Part shown: positions 62,901 through 64,000 of the stretch, in pieces
Numbering within the stretch: position 1 is the stretch's first letter
Layout: each line of letters begins with the position of its first letter
Assembly (NCBI RefSeq): GCF_000150275.1
Contig: NW_002060978.1
Coordinates: 248,001-312,000 of the forward strand
Source of the DNA: Trichoplax adhaerens
Taxonomy: Eukaryota > Placozoa > Uniplacotomia > Trichoplacea > Trichoplacidae
Direction of reading: 5' to 3'
Length of the DNA: 64,000 bases
Program-made: the position numbers and the translations under genes
The notes under the pieces: generated by a model
The model's database searches: none
Seen by the model: only the letters and a program-made list of their open reading frames with translations
Told to the model about the DNA's origin: nothing

Positions 62901-64000
62901 AAATTTCTACTTTTCTTTCAATATAATAAAGTGTTTTATAGGACTTTACACTTTGAAATTGCAGTGTATTACTAATTGTGTCTTATGTATTAAGTGTTAA
63001 CTGCTTAATTTTGGTATGATTAATCTTTTTCGACTTCCATGGAAGACAAAAAATATCATGTAAGTATGATTTTGTCTTATAACAGATATCTACGGTACTT
63101 GGTCCTTTCTCTAAAGTTGAAAAGTAAAATAATGGTCAAGGTACTGTTTAACTTGTAGTTTATGCAATCTTAGGAATAAGTGATACAACGTAAAAAATTG
63201 TTTTTTTTGGATAACTATAGTAAAACATTTTAGGAAAGATTGCTAAAGTAAGGATTGGTAGTGACAGGCTAAAGATTTTTAAGTCCGCGGTAAATTGAGC
63301 TTTTTAAATGCACTTTTAGTGTTTATCTATTTCATTATTTAGTAGCCAATAAGCCGGATGGATCAAATGGAGTGAGCTGGTAGAAAATGAAGATGAACCT
63401 TTAGGATGAATTTTTGGAAACTAATTCTCAATCGAAATTGATCACGGCAGTTGCTATTTCACACCGATTATATCACTTATTTATATTAAGTGCTGGAATT
63501 TTCTTCAGGGATGATAAGATTGAAATGCTTATGTTGTCTCTTCACCATCAACCTACTACCTACCCTATTGGTAAACTATGTACATCATCCGTAATGTGAA
63601 CAGATTCTGAAGTTTTTTACCATAATTATGCACGTATTCTCGAACTGAAGAGGGCAATAGTAGCTCTTTATTTGTACAATAACTAACTACAATCGTAAAG
63701 ACAGAATAATGTCAACAACTTCAGAATAGTTCATCTTAAGAAAAGAACCTTTATGGCCTCTTTCTCATTAGTAACGTTTGCACTACTAAATCGATGTTGA
63801 TGTCATATTCTGTAATATTACGATTGAATATTATACAGCGTGCTTTTAAGTCAAATTAGCGCTTTCCAAGTTGATGATATTTAGCCATTTTTCTTAGCTA
63901 TAGCGTACCAAAATTATTGTATAATAGGCTAACACGTTTCCCACAAACCTAATTGAAAGAACGTCATAAATCAATTTTATTTGAATTTACTAGCTGCATT
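59962..64000. other. AT-rich intergenic DNA to the window end
   Basis: No gene supported. Short frames at 60600-60782 and 63414-63599 have no start context, splice signals or recognisable content. Confidence 0.4.

Noticed and set aside
1-64000. CRISPR array, operon or prokaryotic island
   Set aside because: No regular spacer-repeat arrays, no ribosome-binding sites before frames, and the genes have GT..AG introns; the DNA is animal nuclear.

Overview
The window looks like placozoan (Trichoplax-type) nuclear DNA. It is strongly AT-rich. Its genes have short introns with GT..AG junctions, there is a run of 50 Ns typical of a scaffold assembly, and it holds a Gsx/Hox-type homeobox gene whose best match in memory is Trichoplax Trox-2, an SREBP gene and a group of intronless rhodopsin-family receptors. 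All assignments come from reading the sequence by eye; no database search was run.

Layout. (1) 1.0-2.4 kb, minus strand: a two-exon gene for a 110-residue putative secreted peptide. Its first coding exon carries only Met-Lys, and a TATA box lies upstream. (2) 2.5-19 kb: a gene-poor stretch with a diverged ~550-bp tandem duplication, one copy of which is split by a 630-bp solo LTR. (3) 19.3-28.6 kb: three single-exon GPCR genes (one plus, two minus) of one opsin/melatonin-receptor-like family, all without the retinal-binding lysine. (4) 28.6-36.8 kb: a compositionally different stretch full of GTAC-centred palindromic simple repeats. It contains a five-exon gene for a 159-residue probable mitochondrial protein. 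(5) 35.8-41.7 kb, plus strand: a 14-exon SREBP gene that I could join in frame from start to stop (1039 residues), with acidic N-terminus, Tyr-type bHLH-zipper, two membrane segments, a candidate S1P site and the regulatory C-terminus. (6) 47.4-55.7 kb: three more solo LTRs of two families surrounding a two-exon Gsx/Trox-2 homeobox gene on the minus strand. (7) 55.7-64 kb: AT-rich DNA with no gene I can support and an assembly gap at 59912-59961.

The genes do not form one pathway. The SREBP gene (membrane-bound lipid-control transcription factor) and the mitochondrial gene are housekeeping in type; the receptors, the peptide and the homeobox gene are signalling or patterning genes standing in long noncoding DNA. 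The strongest new observations are the secreted-peptide gene, the two solo-LTR families with readable 5-bp target duplications (one with an internal pre-insertion comparison), the altered TM3/TM7 switch motifs in the receptors, and the GTAC palindrome field with a near-perfect 41-bp inverted repeat.
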